NCBI GenBank assembly: GCA_041392205.1
Contig: JAWKMO010000002.1
Span: forward strand, 62,001 to 126,000
Reading direction: 5' to 3'
Source of the DNA: Halomarinibacterium sp041392205
Lineage (GTDB): Bacteria; Bacteroidota; Bacteroidia; Flavobacteriales; Flavobacteriaceae
DNA: 64,000 nucleotides
The notes under the pieces: model-generated
The model's input: the letters and a program-made list of their open reading frames with translations, nothing else
Told to the model about the DNA's origin: nothing
The model's database searches: none
Shown here: positions 34,070 through 43,268 of the stretch, piece after piece
Layout of the letters: the number at the start of each line of letters is the position of its first letter
Position numbering within the stretch: position 1 is the first letter of the stretch
Made by a program: the position numbers and the translations under genes

Positions 34070-35410
34070 TTGTTTGTAAATTGCCTCCCTAATTATTTTA
34101 CATTGAATTTGTTCGAACTTTCGTTGCGTTGGAATGGTTTTCCTATAAAGGAAGCCAAAGCGCAATTAAAGCAAATCCAATCCGTTCCTGCAAGTGAATA
34201 TCATTCTTACGTTGAGCAGCAACGAATGAAAATGGTTCACTATCATCTTGAGCGGAATAAATTCTATAAAAATTTTACTAAAAACACTCCTATTTATTCT
34301 TGGTGGGATGTCCCAGTGATGCAAAAAAGCGATTTGCAAATTCCTTTAAAAGAACGACTATCGGAAGGTTTTGCTGTAAGTAATGTGTATGTAAACAAAA
34401 CTTCGGGCTCCAGTGGTCATCCCTTTATTTTTGCCAAAGACAAATTATGCCACGCATTAACTTGGGCAGAAATTTTTGATCGATTTGGATGGTTTGACCT
34501 TGATTTTCACACTTCGTTACAAGCCCGATTTTATGGTATTCCATTGGATACGTTTGGCTATCAAAAAGAGCGATTGAAAGACCATTTAAGCTCCCGATAT
34601 CGCTTTCCTATTTTTGATTTGTCTGATGAAAAAATGGAGCAGTTTTTAAAAGTCTTTCAGAAAAAAAAGTTCGATTATATTAATGGTTATACCAGTTCTG
34701 TGGTGCTATTTGCAAAGTTTCTTCAGAAAAAAGGAATCGTACTTACTTCGGTTTGTCCTACTCTAAAATACTGCGTTGTTACCAGCGAAATGCTTTATGA
34801 AAGTGATAAAAATTTGATGGAAACCGTCTTTGGCGTTCCTGTCATTAATGAATATGGCGCTAGTGAGCTAGACCTCATCGCCTTTACCAATAAAAAAGAA
34901 GAATTTATAGTAAACAGCGAAACCCTTTTTGTGGAAATATTGGATGAAAGCAACAATCCTCTACCCAATGGGCAGTCGGGACGTATCGTTATTACATCAC
35001 TTTATAATAAAGCGCATCCCATGATTCGGTACGACATTGGCGATACTGGAATATTATGTGAAACCAGTACTTTTAAAACCCCTATTTTAAAGAAATTGAC
35101 AGGTCGTACCAACGATGTGGCAAAACTCCCTAGTGGCAAAACGGTTCCTGGACTTACGTTTTATTATGTTACCAAAAGTGTGATTGAAGACGATGGAAAT
35201 GTAAAAGAATTTGTGATAGAACAACATGCCATTGACTCATTCAAAATAATTTATACTTCTGAAAAGGAGCTCACTTCTTTAGAAATTGAAGTCATTAAAA
35301 AAGCCCTTTTCAAGTACTTAGAAAGTGATTTGAAATTAACGTTTGAAAGAGTCGCGGTTTTAGACAGAAGCCATCGAGGAAAACTGAAACAGTTTGTGAG
35401 TTTGCTATAA
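34070..35410 (+). CDS. CapK-like adenylate-forming enzyme (phenylacetate-CoA ligase family)
   Basis: About 433-446 residues. AMP-forming motifs: VNKTSGSSGHPF (phosphate-binding loop), YGASELDLI, and YDIGDTG, with a C-terminal lid (LTGRTNDVAKLPSGKTV). Resembles CapK/PaaK proteins found in capsule and polysaccharide loci, where they probably activate an acyl group. No ATG exists before residue ~52, so translation must start at TTG; 34109 gives the family-like N-terminus FELSLRWNGFPI, while 34070 and 34103 are alternatives. Left edge of the polysaccharide locus, divergent from purD. Confidence 0.78.
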   Translation: MFVNCLPNYFTLNLFELSLRWNGFPIKEAKAQLKQIQSVPASEYHSYVEQQRMKMVHYHLERNKFYKNFTKNTPIYSWWDVPVMQKSDLQIPLKERLSEGFAVSNVYVNKTSGSSGHPFIFAKDKLCHALTWAEIFDRFGWFDLDFHTSLQARFYGIPLDTFGYQKERLKDHLSSRYRFPIFDLSDEKMEQFLKVFQKKKFDYINGYTSSVVLFAKFLQKKGIVLTSVCPTLKYCVVTSEMLYESDKNLMETVFGVPVINEYGASELDLIAFTNKKEEFIVNSETLFVEILDESNNPLPNGQSGRIVITSLYNKAHPMIRYDIGDTGILCETSTFKTPILKKLTGRTNDVAKLPSGKTVPGLTFYYVTKSVIEDDGNVKEFVIEQHAIDSFKIIYTSEKELTSLEIEVIKKALFKYLESDLKLTFERVAVLDRSHRGKLKQFVSLL

Positions 35411-35429
35411 CAATCCTAACTAGGTTTTT

Positions 35430-35777
35430 TTATGGCTTAATCACTCCTGATATTTTCCACAATCTTTCAAATTCTTCTTTATCAATTTCTTCACCTTCAA
35501 AATCATTAAATGTCATATTAGTATCTAACCAATAGCCATAAAATTGATCACTTGGCCCCGCAAATATTATATCATTTTTATCATCTAAAGCAATTTCTCT
35601 CCAAGGTAAAAGTTCGCCATTAGTTTCTGTAAACTCAATAAGCCAATTATTTATTAGATGCCAATTTTTATTATGATACCTTGATTTAGGAATAAAAAAT
35701 AGAATATTACTTAGTATTTTACTCATTCTTGATGGCATTGGCCAGTCAGTAGCCATTTTAGTAATCAAATATTTCAT
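35430..35777 (-). CDS. Hypothetical small protein
   Basis: A 115-residue soluble protein with no family I recognise. It is rich in Trp and acidic residues (WLIEFTETNGELLPWREIALD; WLDTNMTFNDFEGEEIDKEEFERLW), with a pattern reminiscent of small SMI1/immunity-type proteins, though that is only an impression. It sits 10 bases downstream of the GT2 gene on the same strand, and converges with the CapK-like gene. Confidence 0.5.
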   Translation of the reverse strand: MKYLITKMATDWPMPSRMSKILSNILFFIPKSRYHNKNWHLINNWLIEFTETNGELLPWREIALDDKNDIIFAGPSDQFYGYWLDTNMTFNDFEGEEIDKEEFERLWKISGVIKP

Positions 35778-35787
35778 TCTATCCTGT

Positions 35788-36609
35788 TTAGCTCAAAATT
35801 ACTGCCAACTTTTGAATATACTTAGGTCGCACTATAAAATACTCCCAAAAAAACCGAAGTAAATACCCTCCAGATTTTATAGAATTGAATCCAAGACTCC
35901 GATAAAAAAGATAATTATACTTAATTAACTTAAGTTTATTGGAACTAATAGACCCTTTTCGTATTCGGTAAAAGGCTAGGTCTTCTTGTATTCCCAACGC
36001 TGGTGTTTCACTGCGTTTAATGGCTTCTAACCACACGGCCCAATCCTGCCTTTTTCGGATGTTAGGAGCGACTATTTTTCCTAATTTTTCGGCATTATAA
36101 ACTCCCGTAAGATTCCCTATGTAGTTGTTTAAAAGTTGTTTTTTATAGGGTAGTTTAGGTAACGCCAAGATTCTTTTCCCAAGTGGTTTTCCCTCTTCAT
36201 CCACATGGAGATAATGGGTAAAAGAAACCCATGCATCCTGTTGTAACATGAAGTTAATTTGCTTTTGTAATTTTTCGGAGTGCCAATAATCATCGCTATC
36301 CAAAAAAGCCATGAAGGTACCTTTAGCTTTTTCAGTAGCAAGGTTTCTACAAAACGCAGCGCCATGGTTTTTTTCAAGTTGAATAAAACGAATACGAGGG
36401 TCTCTTTTTGTAAACTCTTTAACTATTACTGCAGAAGCATCGGTGGAAGCATCATCTATAATAATATGTTCCCAGTTTGAATAGGTTTGGTTTTGTACAC
36501 TCTTTAAATTTTGAAGAATAAATTTTGAGGCATTATATAGCGGTGTAATTATAGAAACCAGAGGGTTTTCAAGATTATTAATAGGCTTTTTCTTCTCCTC
36601 GTAGTGCAT
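35788..36609 (-). CDS. Glycosyltransferase family 2
   Basis: About 273 residues. GT-A signatures: VSIITPLYN near the N-terminus, HIIIDDASTDAS and FLDSDDYW (the DxD metal site). It should add one sugar to the lipid-linked repeat unit at the cytoplasmic face. The ATG at 36609 is chosen over a TTG at 36630; the gene then overlaps the initiating transferase gene by 32 nt in another frame, implying coupled translation. Confidence 0.85.
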   Translation of the reverse strand: MHYEEKKKPINNLENPLVSIITPLYNASKFILQNLKSVQNQTYSNWEHIIIDDASTDASAVIVKEFTKRDPRIRFIQLEKNHGAAFCRNLATEKAKGTFMAFLDSDDYWHSEKLQKQINFMLQQDAWVSFTHYLHVDEEGKPLGKRILALPKLPYKKQLLNNYIGNLTGVYNAEKLGKIVAPNIRKRQDWAVWLEAIKRSETPALGIQEDLAFYRIRKGSISSNKLKLIKYNYLFYRSLGFNSIKSGGYLLRFFWEYFIVRPKYIQKLAVILS

Positions 36610-37933
36610 TGTAGATGGTTTGAAAAACAATTTTAATATCTAAAAACAACGACCAATTTTCTAGATAAAAGATATCATATTTTACTCTATTAATAATATG
36701 ATTATCATCTTCTACTTCACCTCGATAACCACTCACTTGAGCTAATCCAGTAATCCCTGGTTTAATAAAATGCCGTACCATAAATTTATCTATTCTTTTA
36801 GCATACATGTGGGTATGGCTTACCATGTGGGGGCGTGGTCCTACTACAGACATTTCGCCTTTAAGGACATTGATAAACTGTGGAAGTTCATCAATACTTG
36901 TTTTTCGAATAATCTTTCCTACCCGAGTCACTCTTGGATCATTTTTCCGAATTTGGTACAAATGGGCTTCTGGATTGGGTCGCATAGATCGAAATTTATA
37001 ACAATAAAACTCTTTGTAATCCAACCCATTTCTTTTTTGTTTAAAAAACACTGGCCCTTTGGATTCCAATTTAATAAATAGCGCCAGGATAGGGGTTAAC
37101 CAAGACAGTACTCCAATAATAATTAGGGTTGCTGTTACAATATCAAATCCTCTTTTTATAAACTTATTAAAAGGTTCCTCTATGGGTATTTTTCTAAGAG
37201 AGAGTATGGGGAGGTAACCATAGTAGGTAAAATCGAGCCTTTTACTGTAGATTTCTTTATTATCTGGGAGAAATTTTAATATTTTTAGGTTATTGTCTGC
37301 ATAATCTATTAAGGTTGATAATTCCTTATTGCTCAATTTTGCAACAGAAGAATATATTTCATCTATACTGTTTTCGTCTATAAAAGATAGGCACTCTTCG
37401 AGGGTTGTTTTTTGGGCACCATCTAGATCAAATGTTTTTACTAAAACATAGCCATATTCGGGGTTTTCTTGAAAAAATTTTCTAAGTTGATCTGTTTTTT
37501 GGTTAAGTCCTATAATCACTACATTTCTTAGGTTTCCTTTTAATAATAGACGGTATTTTTTTAATAAATAAAAGACAGCAAGTTTTGCTATGGTGATGCA
37601 AAGCATTACCAAAATGGTATACTTTACTATTTGAAATGAATCAATTTTTAGGGTATTAAAAAACCCAAAAAAGGCAAACACAATTAAGGTAAAAAGGATT
37701 CCTTGCTTGCCTATTAGGGTAAGGATATTTGTAACGCGTGTAAACCTATAAATTTCATAAAAATTAGATCGTAACGCAATAATAATCCATGCAATAGAAA
37801 TTAAAACCGTATAATTAATAAACAGGATTTTGTCTTCAAAAAAGGGATAGGCAAGCACATTGATTATCAATAAATCAATGGTGTAAGAAATAGGTCTTAA
37901 AAACCCTGAGTATCTTCCTCTTTTAAATATCAT
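36578..37933 (-). CDS. Undecaprenyl-phosphate sugar phosphotransferase (WcaJ type)
   Basis: A 451-residue polyisoprenyl-phosphate hexose-1-phosphate transferase: about four N-terminal membrane helices, a central CoA-binding-like domain (NVVIIGLNQKTDQLRKFFQENPEYGYVLV), another helix, and the catalytic C-terminal domain (KRGFDIVTATL; FYCYKFRSMR; KTSIDELPQFINVLKGEMSVVGPRP). It loads the first sugar-phosphate, usually glucose or galactose, on undecaprenyl phosphate and so starts repeat-unit synthesis. Two bases from the UDP-xylose synthase gene upstream. Confidence 0.92.
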   Translation of the reverse strand: MIFKRGRYSGFLRPISYTIDLLIINVLAYPFFEDKILFINYTVLISIAWIIIALRSNFYEIYRFTRVTNILTLIGKQGILFTLIVFAFFGFFNTLKIDSFQIVKYTILVMLCITIAKLAVFYLLKKYRLLLKGNLRNVVIIGLNQKTDQLRKFFQENPEYGYVLVKTFDLDGAQKTTLEECLSFIDENSIDEIYSSVAKLSNKELSTLIDYADNNLKILKFLPDNKEIYSKRLDFTYYGYLPILSLRKIPIEEPFNKFIKRGFDIVTATLIIIGVLSWLTPILALFIKLESKGPVFFKQKRNGLDYKEFYCYKFRSMRPNPEAHLYQIRKNDPRVTRVGKIIRKTSIDELPQFINVLKGEMSVVGPRPHMVSHTHMYAKRIDKFMVRHFIKPGITGLAQVSGYRGEVEDDNHIINRVKYDIFYLENWSLFLDIKIVFQTIYNALRGEEKAY

Positions 37934-37935
37934 TA

Positions 37936-38925
37936 TTAAAGCCTATTGTGGGCTGTAAAATCTTTATGTTCGCTTCGGTATAATTCTTCTTTTGTTAAAT
38001 TTTTAAAGTAATCAAATGTTTTTTTCATCCCTACTTCTCTTGAAACTTTTGGCTCCCAATTCAGAATTTTTCTTGCGAGTGAAATATCGGGTTGTCTTTG
38101 TAATGGGTCGTCTTGAGGAAGTGGTTTATAGACAATTTTTTGATGGGTGTTGGTTAATTTAACCATTTCTTTTGCAAAATCTAAAATGGTAATTTCTTCT
38201 GGATTTCCAATATTTACAGGCAATACATAATCGCTCATTAATAATTTGAAAAGTCCTTCTACTTGGTCATCCACATAACAAAAAGACCGAGTTTGCAACC
38301 CGTCACCAAACACGGTTAAATCTTCCCCGCGCAATGCTTGTCCCATAAAAGCTGGAATTACCCGTCCATCATTAAGGCGCATTCTTGGGCCATAGGTATT
38401 AAATATTCTTGCTATTCGGGTTTCTAATCCATGAAACCTATGGTATGCCATGGTTATGGATTCTTGAAAACGCTTGGCTTCGTCATACACCCCTCTTGGG
38501 CCAATGGTATTTACGTTGCCATAATAGTCTTCACTTTGAGGGTGTACTAGTGGGTCTCCATAGACTTCGGAAGTTGAAGCTATTACAATTCTCGCTTTTT
38601 TTTCTTTGGCTAAGCCTAATAAATTATGGGTTCCTAACGAGCCCACTTTAAGGGTTTGAATAGGAATTTTAAGATAATCTATGGGACTAGCTGGGGATGC
38701 AAAATGAAGTATATAATCTACTTTCCCTGGCACGTGTACAAACTTAGTAATGTCGTGATGATAAAAACTAAAATCTGGAAGATGAAAAAGATGTTCAATA
38801 TTTTTTAAATCTCCTGTAATAAGATTGTCCATTGCAACCACCTCATATCCCTCTGCAATAAACCTATCACAAAGATGAGAGCCTAAAAACCCCGCCGCTC
38901 CAGTAATTAAAACCTTTTTCTTCAT
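37936..38925 (-). CDS. UDP-glucuronate decarboxylase (UDP-xylose synthase)
   Basis: A 329-residue extended SDR: NAD-binding GAAGFLGSH (residues 9-17), catalytic Tyr147/Lys151 in YDEAK, and the UXS pattern NIGNPEEITILDFA with LPQDDPLQRQPDI. It oxidatively decarboxylates UDP-glucuronate to UDP-xylose. The gene upstream supplies UDP-glucuronate, so the pair makes UDP-xylose for the polysaccharide. A shared structured leader directly precedes the ATG. Confidence 0.9.
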   Translation of the reverse strand: MKKKVLITGAAGFLGSHLCDRFIAEGYEVVAMDNLITGDLKNIEHLFHLPDFSFYHHDITKFVHVPGKVDYILHFASPASPIDYLKIPIQTLKVGSLGTHNLLGLAKEKKARIVIASTSEVYGDPLVHPQSEDYYGNVNTIGPRGVYDEAKRFQESITMAYHRFHGLETRIARIFNTYGPRMRLNDGRVIPAFMGQALRGEDLTVFGDGLQTRSFCYVDDQVEGLFKLLMSDYVLPVNIGNPEEITILDFAKEMVKLTNTHQKIVYKPLPQDDPLQRQPDISLARKILNWEPKVSREVGMKKTFDYFKNLTKEELYRSEHKDFTAHNRL

Positions 38926-39021
38926 GTGTATAAAATATTTGATAACTAGGAAGACCTTCTCCCTACTTTACGTAGGGATGGAATACCTTATTTATACCTC
39001 TTTGCTGAGTATGTAAATTTT
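38926..39021 (-). promoter_or_regulatory. Shared 96-nt leader A (before UDP-xylose synthase)
   Basis: Reading toward the ATG at 38925, these 96 nt align without a gap to 59086-59181 before rfbA (67 of 96 identical). Conserved blocks: CAAAGAGG (38997-39004), GGTATTCC, and AAATATTTTATACA ending two bases before the ATG. Between them lies a 6-bp hairpin, CCCTAC-GTAAA-GTAGGG (38961-38977 region). No -7 promoter element is visible, so an RNA leader or attenuator is more likely than a promoter. Confidence 0.6.
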
Positions 39022-39032
39022 ATTATTAGGCA

Positions 39033-40346
39033 TTATGTGTTAATTTCTTTTCTCCCAATAGAGATATAAGTAAACCCTTCTGCCTCCATTTCTTTTAATG
39101 GATATAGGTTTCTTCCATCAAAAATTATAGGTGTTTTTAATACTTCTTTCAGTTTTGAAAAATTTGGAGATCTAAAAATGCTCCATTCGGTACAAATAAT
39201 TAACGCTTCTGCATCCTCTAATGCTTGGTACATTCCCGTAGCATAGGTTAATCTATTGCCAAACTGTTTTTCTATATTAGGCATTGCTTCAGGGTCAAAA
39301 ACTGTGAGACTTGCTCCTTTTTCAAGTAACGAATTCATCACGTCTATGGCCGGTGCTTCACGAATATCGTCGGTTTCGGGTTTAAAAGCCAAACCCCAAA
39401 TAGCTAATTTTTTTCCTTGTAAGTTATTATTGAAGTACTTTTCAATTTTGGGAATTTGAATAACTTTTTGTTTTTTATTTACTGCAATTACGGAATCTAA
39501 TATTTTAAAATCGTACCCAGTATCTTTTCCTGCTTTTTGTAGGGCTTTTACATCTTTTGGAAAACAAGACCCTCCGTAACCTATTCCTGGAAAAAGAAAA
39601 CGTTTACCGATACGGGAGTCTGTCCCCATTCCCACACGTACTTTATCCACATCGGCCCCTACCATTTCGCAATAATTGGCGATTTCATTCATAAATGTAA
39701 TTTTGGTCGCAAGGAAAGAATTGGCGGCATATTTGGTAAGCTCTGCCGATTTTTCATCCATGACAATCACAGGATTCCCAGATCGTACAAAAGGGGCATA
39801 GAGTTTTTGCATTAAAGCCGTAGCCCTTTCACTACTAGCACCAATAACAATTCTTTCAGGTTTTAAGAAATCGTCTACGGCAAACCCTTCTCTTAAAAAT
39901 TCGGGGTTGGATACCACGTCAAAGTCACAGGAGGCATTTTTTTGAATGACTTGCGTTACTTTTTCTGCGGTACCTACAGGAACGGTACTTTTATCTACAA
40001 TTACTTTGTAGGATTGTATCTTTTTCCCAATTTCGTGAGCAACTCCAAGCACGTAAGATAAGTCTGCTGAACCATCCTCGTCTTCTGGTGTGGGTAGCGC
40101 TAAAAAGATAATTTCTCCGTGCTCCAAGCCTTCGTCTAGAGAAGTGGTAAATTTTAGTCTATTGGCTTTAATATTCCGTTCAAAAAGAACATCTAAGTGG
40201 GGCTCATAAATGGGAACCTCGCCACTTTGCATTTTGGCAACTTTTGAGGCATCAATATCTACGCATATTACTTCATTTCCGGTTTCAGCCAAACAAGTTC
40301 CTGTTACCAATCCTACATATCCTGTTCCAATTACTGCTATTTTCAT
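39033..40346 (-). CDS. ugd: UDP-glucose 6-dehydrogenase
   Basis: A 437-residue enzyme: NAD-binding GTGYVGLVTGTCLA (residues 7-20), catalytic Cys261 in GYGGSCFPKDVKAL, and the C-terminal UDP-binding domain (KLAIWGLAFKPETDDIREAPAIDV). It oxidises UDP-glucose twice to UDP-glucuronate using 2 NAD+. Directly upstream of the UDP-xylose synthase gene (107-nt gap holding the shared leader) and preceded by a perfect -7 element. Confidence 0.95.
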   Translation of the reverse strand: MKIAVIGTGYVGLVTGTCLAETGNEVICVDIDASKVAKMQSGEVPIYEPHLDVLFERNIKANRLKFTTSLDEGLEHGEIIFLALPTPEDEDGSADLSYVLGVAHEIGKKIQSYKVIVDKSTVPVGTAEKVTQVIQKNASCDFDVVSNPEFLREGFAVDDFLKPERIVIGASSERATALMQKLYAPFVRSGNPVIVMDEKSAELTKYAANSFLATKITFMNEIANYCEMVGADVDKVRVGMGTDSRIGKRFLFPGIGYGGSCFPKDVKALQKAGKDTGYDFKILDSVIAVNKKQKVIQIPKIEKYFNNNLQGKKLAIWGLAFKPETDDIREAPAIDVMNSLLEKGASLTVFDPEAMPNIEKQFGNRLTYATGMYQALEDAEALIICTEWSIFRSPNFSKLKEVLKTPIIFDGRNLYPLKEMEAEGFTYISIGRKEINT

Positions 40347-40383
40347 TTATTGTTTATTCAATTTATTTTAGTTTTTTCAATGG

Positions 40384-40392
40384 GCAAAAATA
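40384..40392 (-). promoter_or_regulatory. -7 promoter element of ugd
   Basis: TATTTTTGC on the minus strand, perfect TAnnTTTG match, 37 nt before the ATG. Marks the start of the ugd-UXS-WcaJ-GT2 transcript. Confidence 0.65.
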
Positions 40393-40408
40393 CAATTTGA
40401 AAACCGAT

Positions 40409-41632
40409 TTAGCCTTTAATTTGTGTGTTTTCAGATTCTTGATGATTTTTTAATAAAAGGGATAACAATATAAAGCCTACATAATACGCTCCTATTTGGC
40501 GATGAAATAGGTTTTCTACCATAGCAAAACAAACTAGCGTTACTAATAATGCTGATGGATAAAAACTTTTTCGGTTTCTTATAAAAAGTACTATTATAGC
40601 GCTTACAAATAATAATAGTGAACCTACTCCAGCTGCCAAATACAAGTCAAAAAACTGATTATGAATGTTGTATTTCTGATTAATAAACCACGTTTTTTTT
40701 ACACTATCTTCAATGGTTGTATCATAACAATCTAGCAAGTTTTGGTTGGTATTTGTAAACCCTAGCCCCTTCACAAAGACACGGTCTTGTTTTGAAATCT
40801 TCAAAGCACAATCCCATATTACAGCGCGAGGTTCAAAAGCCATAGTATTGGCAACTAGACCTTGGTGCTTTTCCGTATTTGTTGCGTAAAAAATTTTTTT
40901 TCTTAAGTCTTTATTTAAAACAAAAACTAAAGTTGTTGCCAATAAAATACCTCCTGTTGCAAAAAGCAACTGGGGGCCCCGTTTTTTGGAATGGAAAAGA
41001 CTTAAAATAAAAATAGCCAAAAGTGTCACAATGGCAATTCTTGAAACAATAAATAAGATAAATAACACATTTACCAAAATATTGGCTAGATAATACCTAT
41101 TGTCTGGGTGATAGGTAGTTTTTATAGATTGGTAGGATACTAATATGCTTAATACCGCTAAAAAACCAAGGTATATTCTATCCATTAACATGGCTTCAAT
41201 AATACCTGCCGACTCTAAGAAAGTAAACGCTACCCCTTGGTTTAATAGAATAAATAGTTTAACGAGCGAATAAATAATAGCAACTAAAGAGGAAAAGATA
41301 ATTGCTTTATTTATTTTTTTAAAGTTATTGATTGGGAGGTATAAAATTACCAGTGCCCCAGACAACAAAATCTTTTTGATGACTTCACTATCAAGAGACC
41401 AACGGCCCAATAAAAAGGTTATCCCTGTTACATAAACAAAAAATAAAAGCCAGACCATTCCGGGTAATTTTTTAACTTTATTTAAGTCATTTTTTGTAAC
41501 TACGATAGGAAATAATATAGCTAAGATAATGAGTAGTAGATTGGGTAAAGCCCTAAAATACATATCAAAAGGGATGGTAAAAAATAGCAGTAAAAAAATA
41601 AAAGGATATAATGATGCTAAAAGTACTCTCAC
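40409..41632 (-). CDS. O-antigen ligase/polymerase-like membrane protein 1
   Basis: A 407-residue protein with about ten to twelve hydrophobic helices and one large extracytoplasmic loop containing NIHNQFFDLYLAAGVG, the Wzy_C/O-antigen ligase (PF04932-type) signature. Either ligates polysaccharide to an acceptor or polymerises repeat units. The start is GTG at 41632; no ATG is available. Two more proteins of this general kind are in the locus (44.7 and 50.1 kb), so the division of labour is unresolved. Confidence 0.75.
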   Translation of the reverse strand: MRVLLASLYPFIFLLLFFTIPFDMYFRALPNLLLIILAILFPIVVTKNDLNKVKKLPGMVWLLFFVYVTGITFLLGRWSLDSEVIKKILLSGALVILYLPINNFKKINKAIIFSSLVAIIYSLVKLFILLNQGVAFTFLESAGIIEAMLMDRIYLGFLAVLSILVSYQSIKTTYHPDNRYYLANILVNVLFILFIVSRIAIVTLLAIFILSLFHSKKRGPQLLFATGGILLATTLVFVLNKDLRKKIFYATNTEKHQGLVANTMAFEPRAVIWDCALKISKQDRVFVKGLGFTNTNQNLLDCYDTTIEDSVKKTWFINQKYNIHNQFFDLYLAAGVGSLLLFVSAIIVLFIRNRKSFYPSALLVTLVCFAMVENLFHRQIGAYYVGFILLSLLLKNHQESENTQIKG

Positions 41633-41768
41633 CTATTTCTGAATTTGAGAAATTAAAAATAAGAAACAAAATTGGGGCAACCTATTTTTTGAATTGGAAA
41701 TCGTTTTCTTAAAATAAGTTGGGTTTAATAGGTATCATTTTAAACAAAAAAGACTAACTTAAATTTTT

Positions 41769-41777
41769 TACTTTAGC
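41769..41777 (+). promoter_or_regulatory. -7-like promoter element of the MBOAT gene
   Basis: TACTTTAGC, one base from TAnnTTTGC, 20 nt before the ATG at 41797. The remaining 164-bp divergent gap holds no gene or hairpin that I can see. Confidence 0.4.
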
Positions 41778-41796
41778 ACAATTATCAAAAAAGTTT

Positions 41797-43266
41797 ATGC
41801 TTTTTAACTCTATTGATTTTGCCCTCTTTTTCCCAACGGTATTTCTTCTTTACTGGTTGGTGGCAAAGCAATTGAAATTAAGGAATTTATTTCTTCTAAT
41901 TTCTAGTTATGTATTTTATGGCTGGTGGGATTGGCGGTTTCTTTTTTTAATTGTTATAAGTTCTTTAGTAGATTATTATGTAGGAAATAAACTTGCTAAA
42001 ACAGAAGGCAATAATGCCCGTAAGAGGTTATTGTTTATAAGTCTTGCGGTAAACCTTGGGATGTTGTTTTATTTTAAGTATACCAATTTTTTTATTGAAA
42101 CCTTTGTTGATTCATTTAGGCTCTTTGGTAAAACGCTAGAAATTTCTTCATTAAATATTATACTCCCTGTGGGAATTAGTTTTTATACTTTTCAAACGCT
42201 TAGTTACACTATTGATATTTACCGAAAAAAACTACAGCCCACTAGAGACCCCATTGCATTTTTTGCTTTTGTGGCTTTCTTTCCGCAGCTCGTTGCGGGT
42301 CCTATAGAAAGAGCCTCTCATTTACTCCCTCAATTCTTTGAAAGGCATAAATTTAATTATGAGCAGGTAAAATCTGGCTTGCTCCTGATGGCTTTTGGCT
42401 TATTTAAAAAAATGGTCATTGCCGATAGGGCAGCGCTCTATGTGAACGAAGTATATAATAACCCATCAAGTTATGAAGGTATTGAAACCATGATTGCTAC
42501 GTTCCTTTTTGCGTTTCAAATTTATTGTGACTTTTCGGGCTATTCGGATATTGCTATTGGAACGGCAAGAACCATGGGCTTTTCATTAATGAAAAACTTT
42601 GACTCTCCTTATTTATCAAATTCCATTACCGAATTTTGGCGACGGTGGCATATTTCGCTCTCTACATGGTTTCGGGATTATGTCTATATTCCTTTAGGCG
42701 GAAGTAAAAAAGGGAAAGTAAAAACCTACAGCAATTTATTTATTGTTTTTTTGGTAAGCGGGCTCTGGCATGGCGCCGCTATGACGTTTGTGATTTGGGG
42801 GGCTATTCATGGAGCTATAATTGTTTTTGAAAAAGCCATTTCAGAGAGTAAAGCTAAACTTTTTAAATTTTTAAGAATCAACCCTCAAGTTTTTTCAAAC
42901 AAGCTTTTCTTTGTTTTTACCACCTTTGTTTTTGTATGTTTTGCTTGGGTATTTTTTAGGGCTAATTCTTTTGCTGACGCCAAAATGATTGTGGAAGGGT
43001 TTTTTGTAAACAATTTTTATAAAGTGTTTGGAGATCCCTTATATGTAATAGGTTTAAAGGAAAATGAATTTACTTTTTTAATACTATCCATAATTGCATT
43101 GGTATTATTTGAAAGGTTTCATAGAAGAAACAGTGTTTTCCATTTGCTTAAACAACAAGCATTCCTTTTTAGATGGATAGTATATGTAGCAATCGTATTA
43201 CTCATTACTATATTTGGAGTATATGGTGATGCTAGTGTAACCGAATTTATCTATTTTCAATTTTAA
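41797..43266 (+). CDS. MBOAT family O-acyltransferase (AlgI/DltB-like)
   Basis: A 489-residue multi-pass protein. The MBOAT signatures YGWWDWRF, EFWRRWHISLSTWFRDYVYIPLGGS and GLWHGAAMTFVIWGAIHG are present; the invariant active-site His is His325. Such proteins pass an acyl group across the membrane to a partner that acetylates an exported polymer. The partner is probably the SGNH-like protein encoded 2 nt downstream. Confidence 0.92.
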   Translation: MLFNSIDFALFFPTVFLLYWLVAKQLKLRNLFLLISSYVFYGWWDWRFLFLIVISSLVDYYVGNKLAKTEGNNARKRLLFISLAVNLGMLFYFKYTNFFIETFVDSFRLFGKTLEISSLNIILPVGISFYTFQTLSYTIDIYRKKLQPTRDPIAFFAFVAFFPQLVAGPIERASHLLPQFFERHKFNYEQVKSGLLLMAFGLFKKMVIADRAALYVNEVYNNPSSYEGIETMIATFLFAFQIYCDFSGYSDIAIGTARTMGFSLMKNFDSPYLSNSITEFWRRWHISLSTWFRDYVYIPLGGSKKGKVKTYSNLFIVFLVSGLWHGAAMTFVIWGAIHGAIIVFEKAISESKAKLFKFLRINPQVFSNKLFFVFTTFVFVCFAWVFFRANSFADAKMIVEGFFVNNFYKVFGDPLYVIGLKENEFTFLILSIIALVLFERFHRRNSVFHLLKQQAFLFRWIVYVAIVLLITIFGVYGDASVTEFIYFQF

Positions 43267-43268
43267 AT

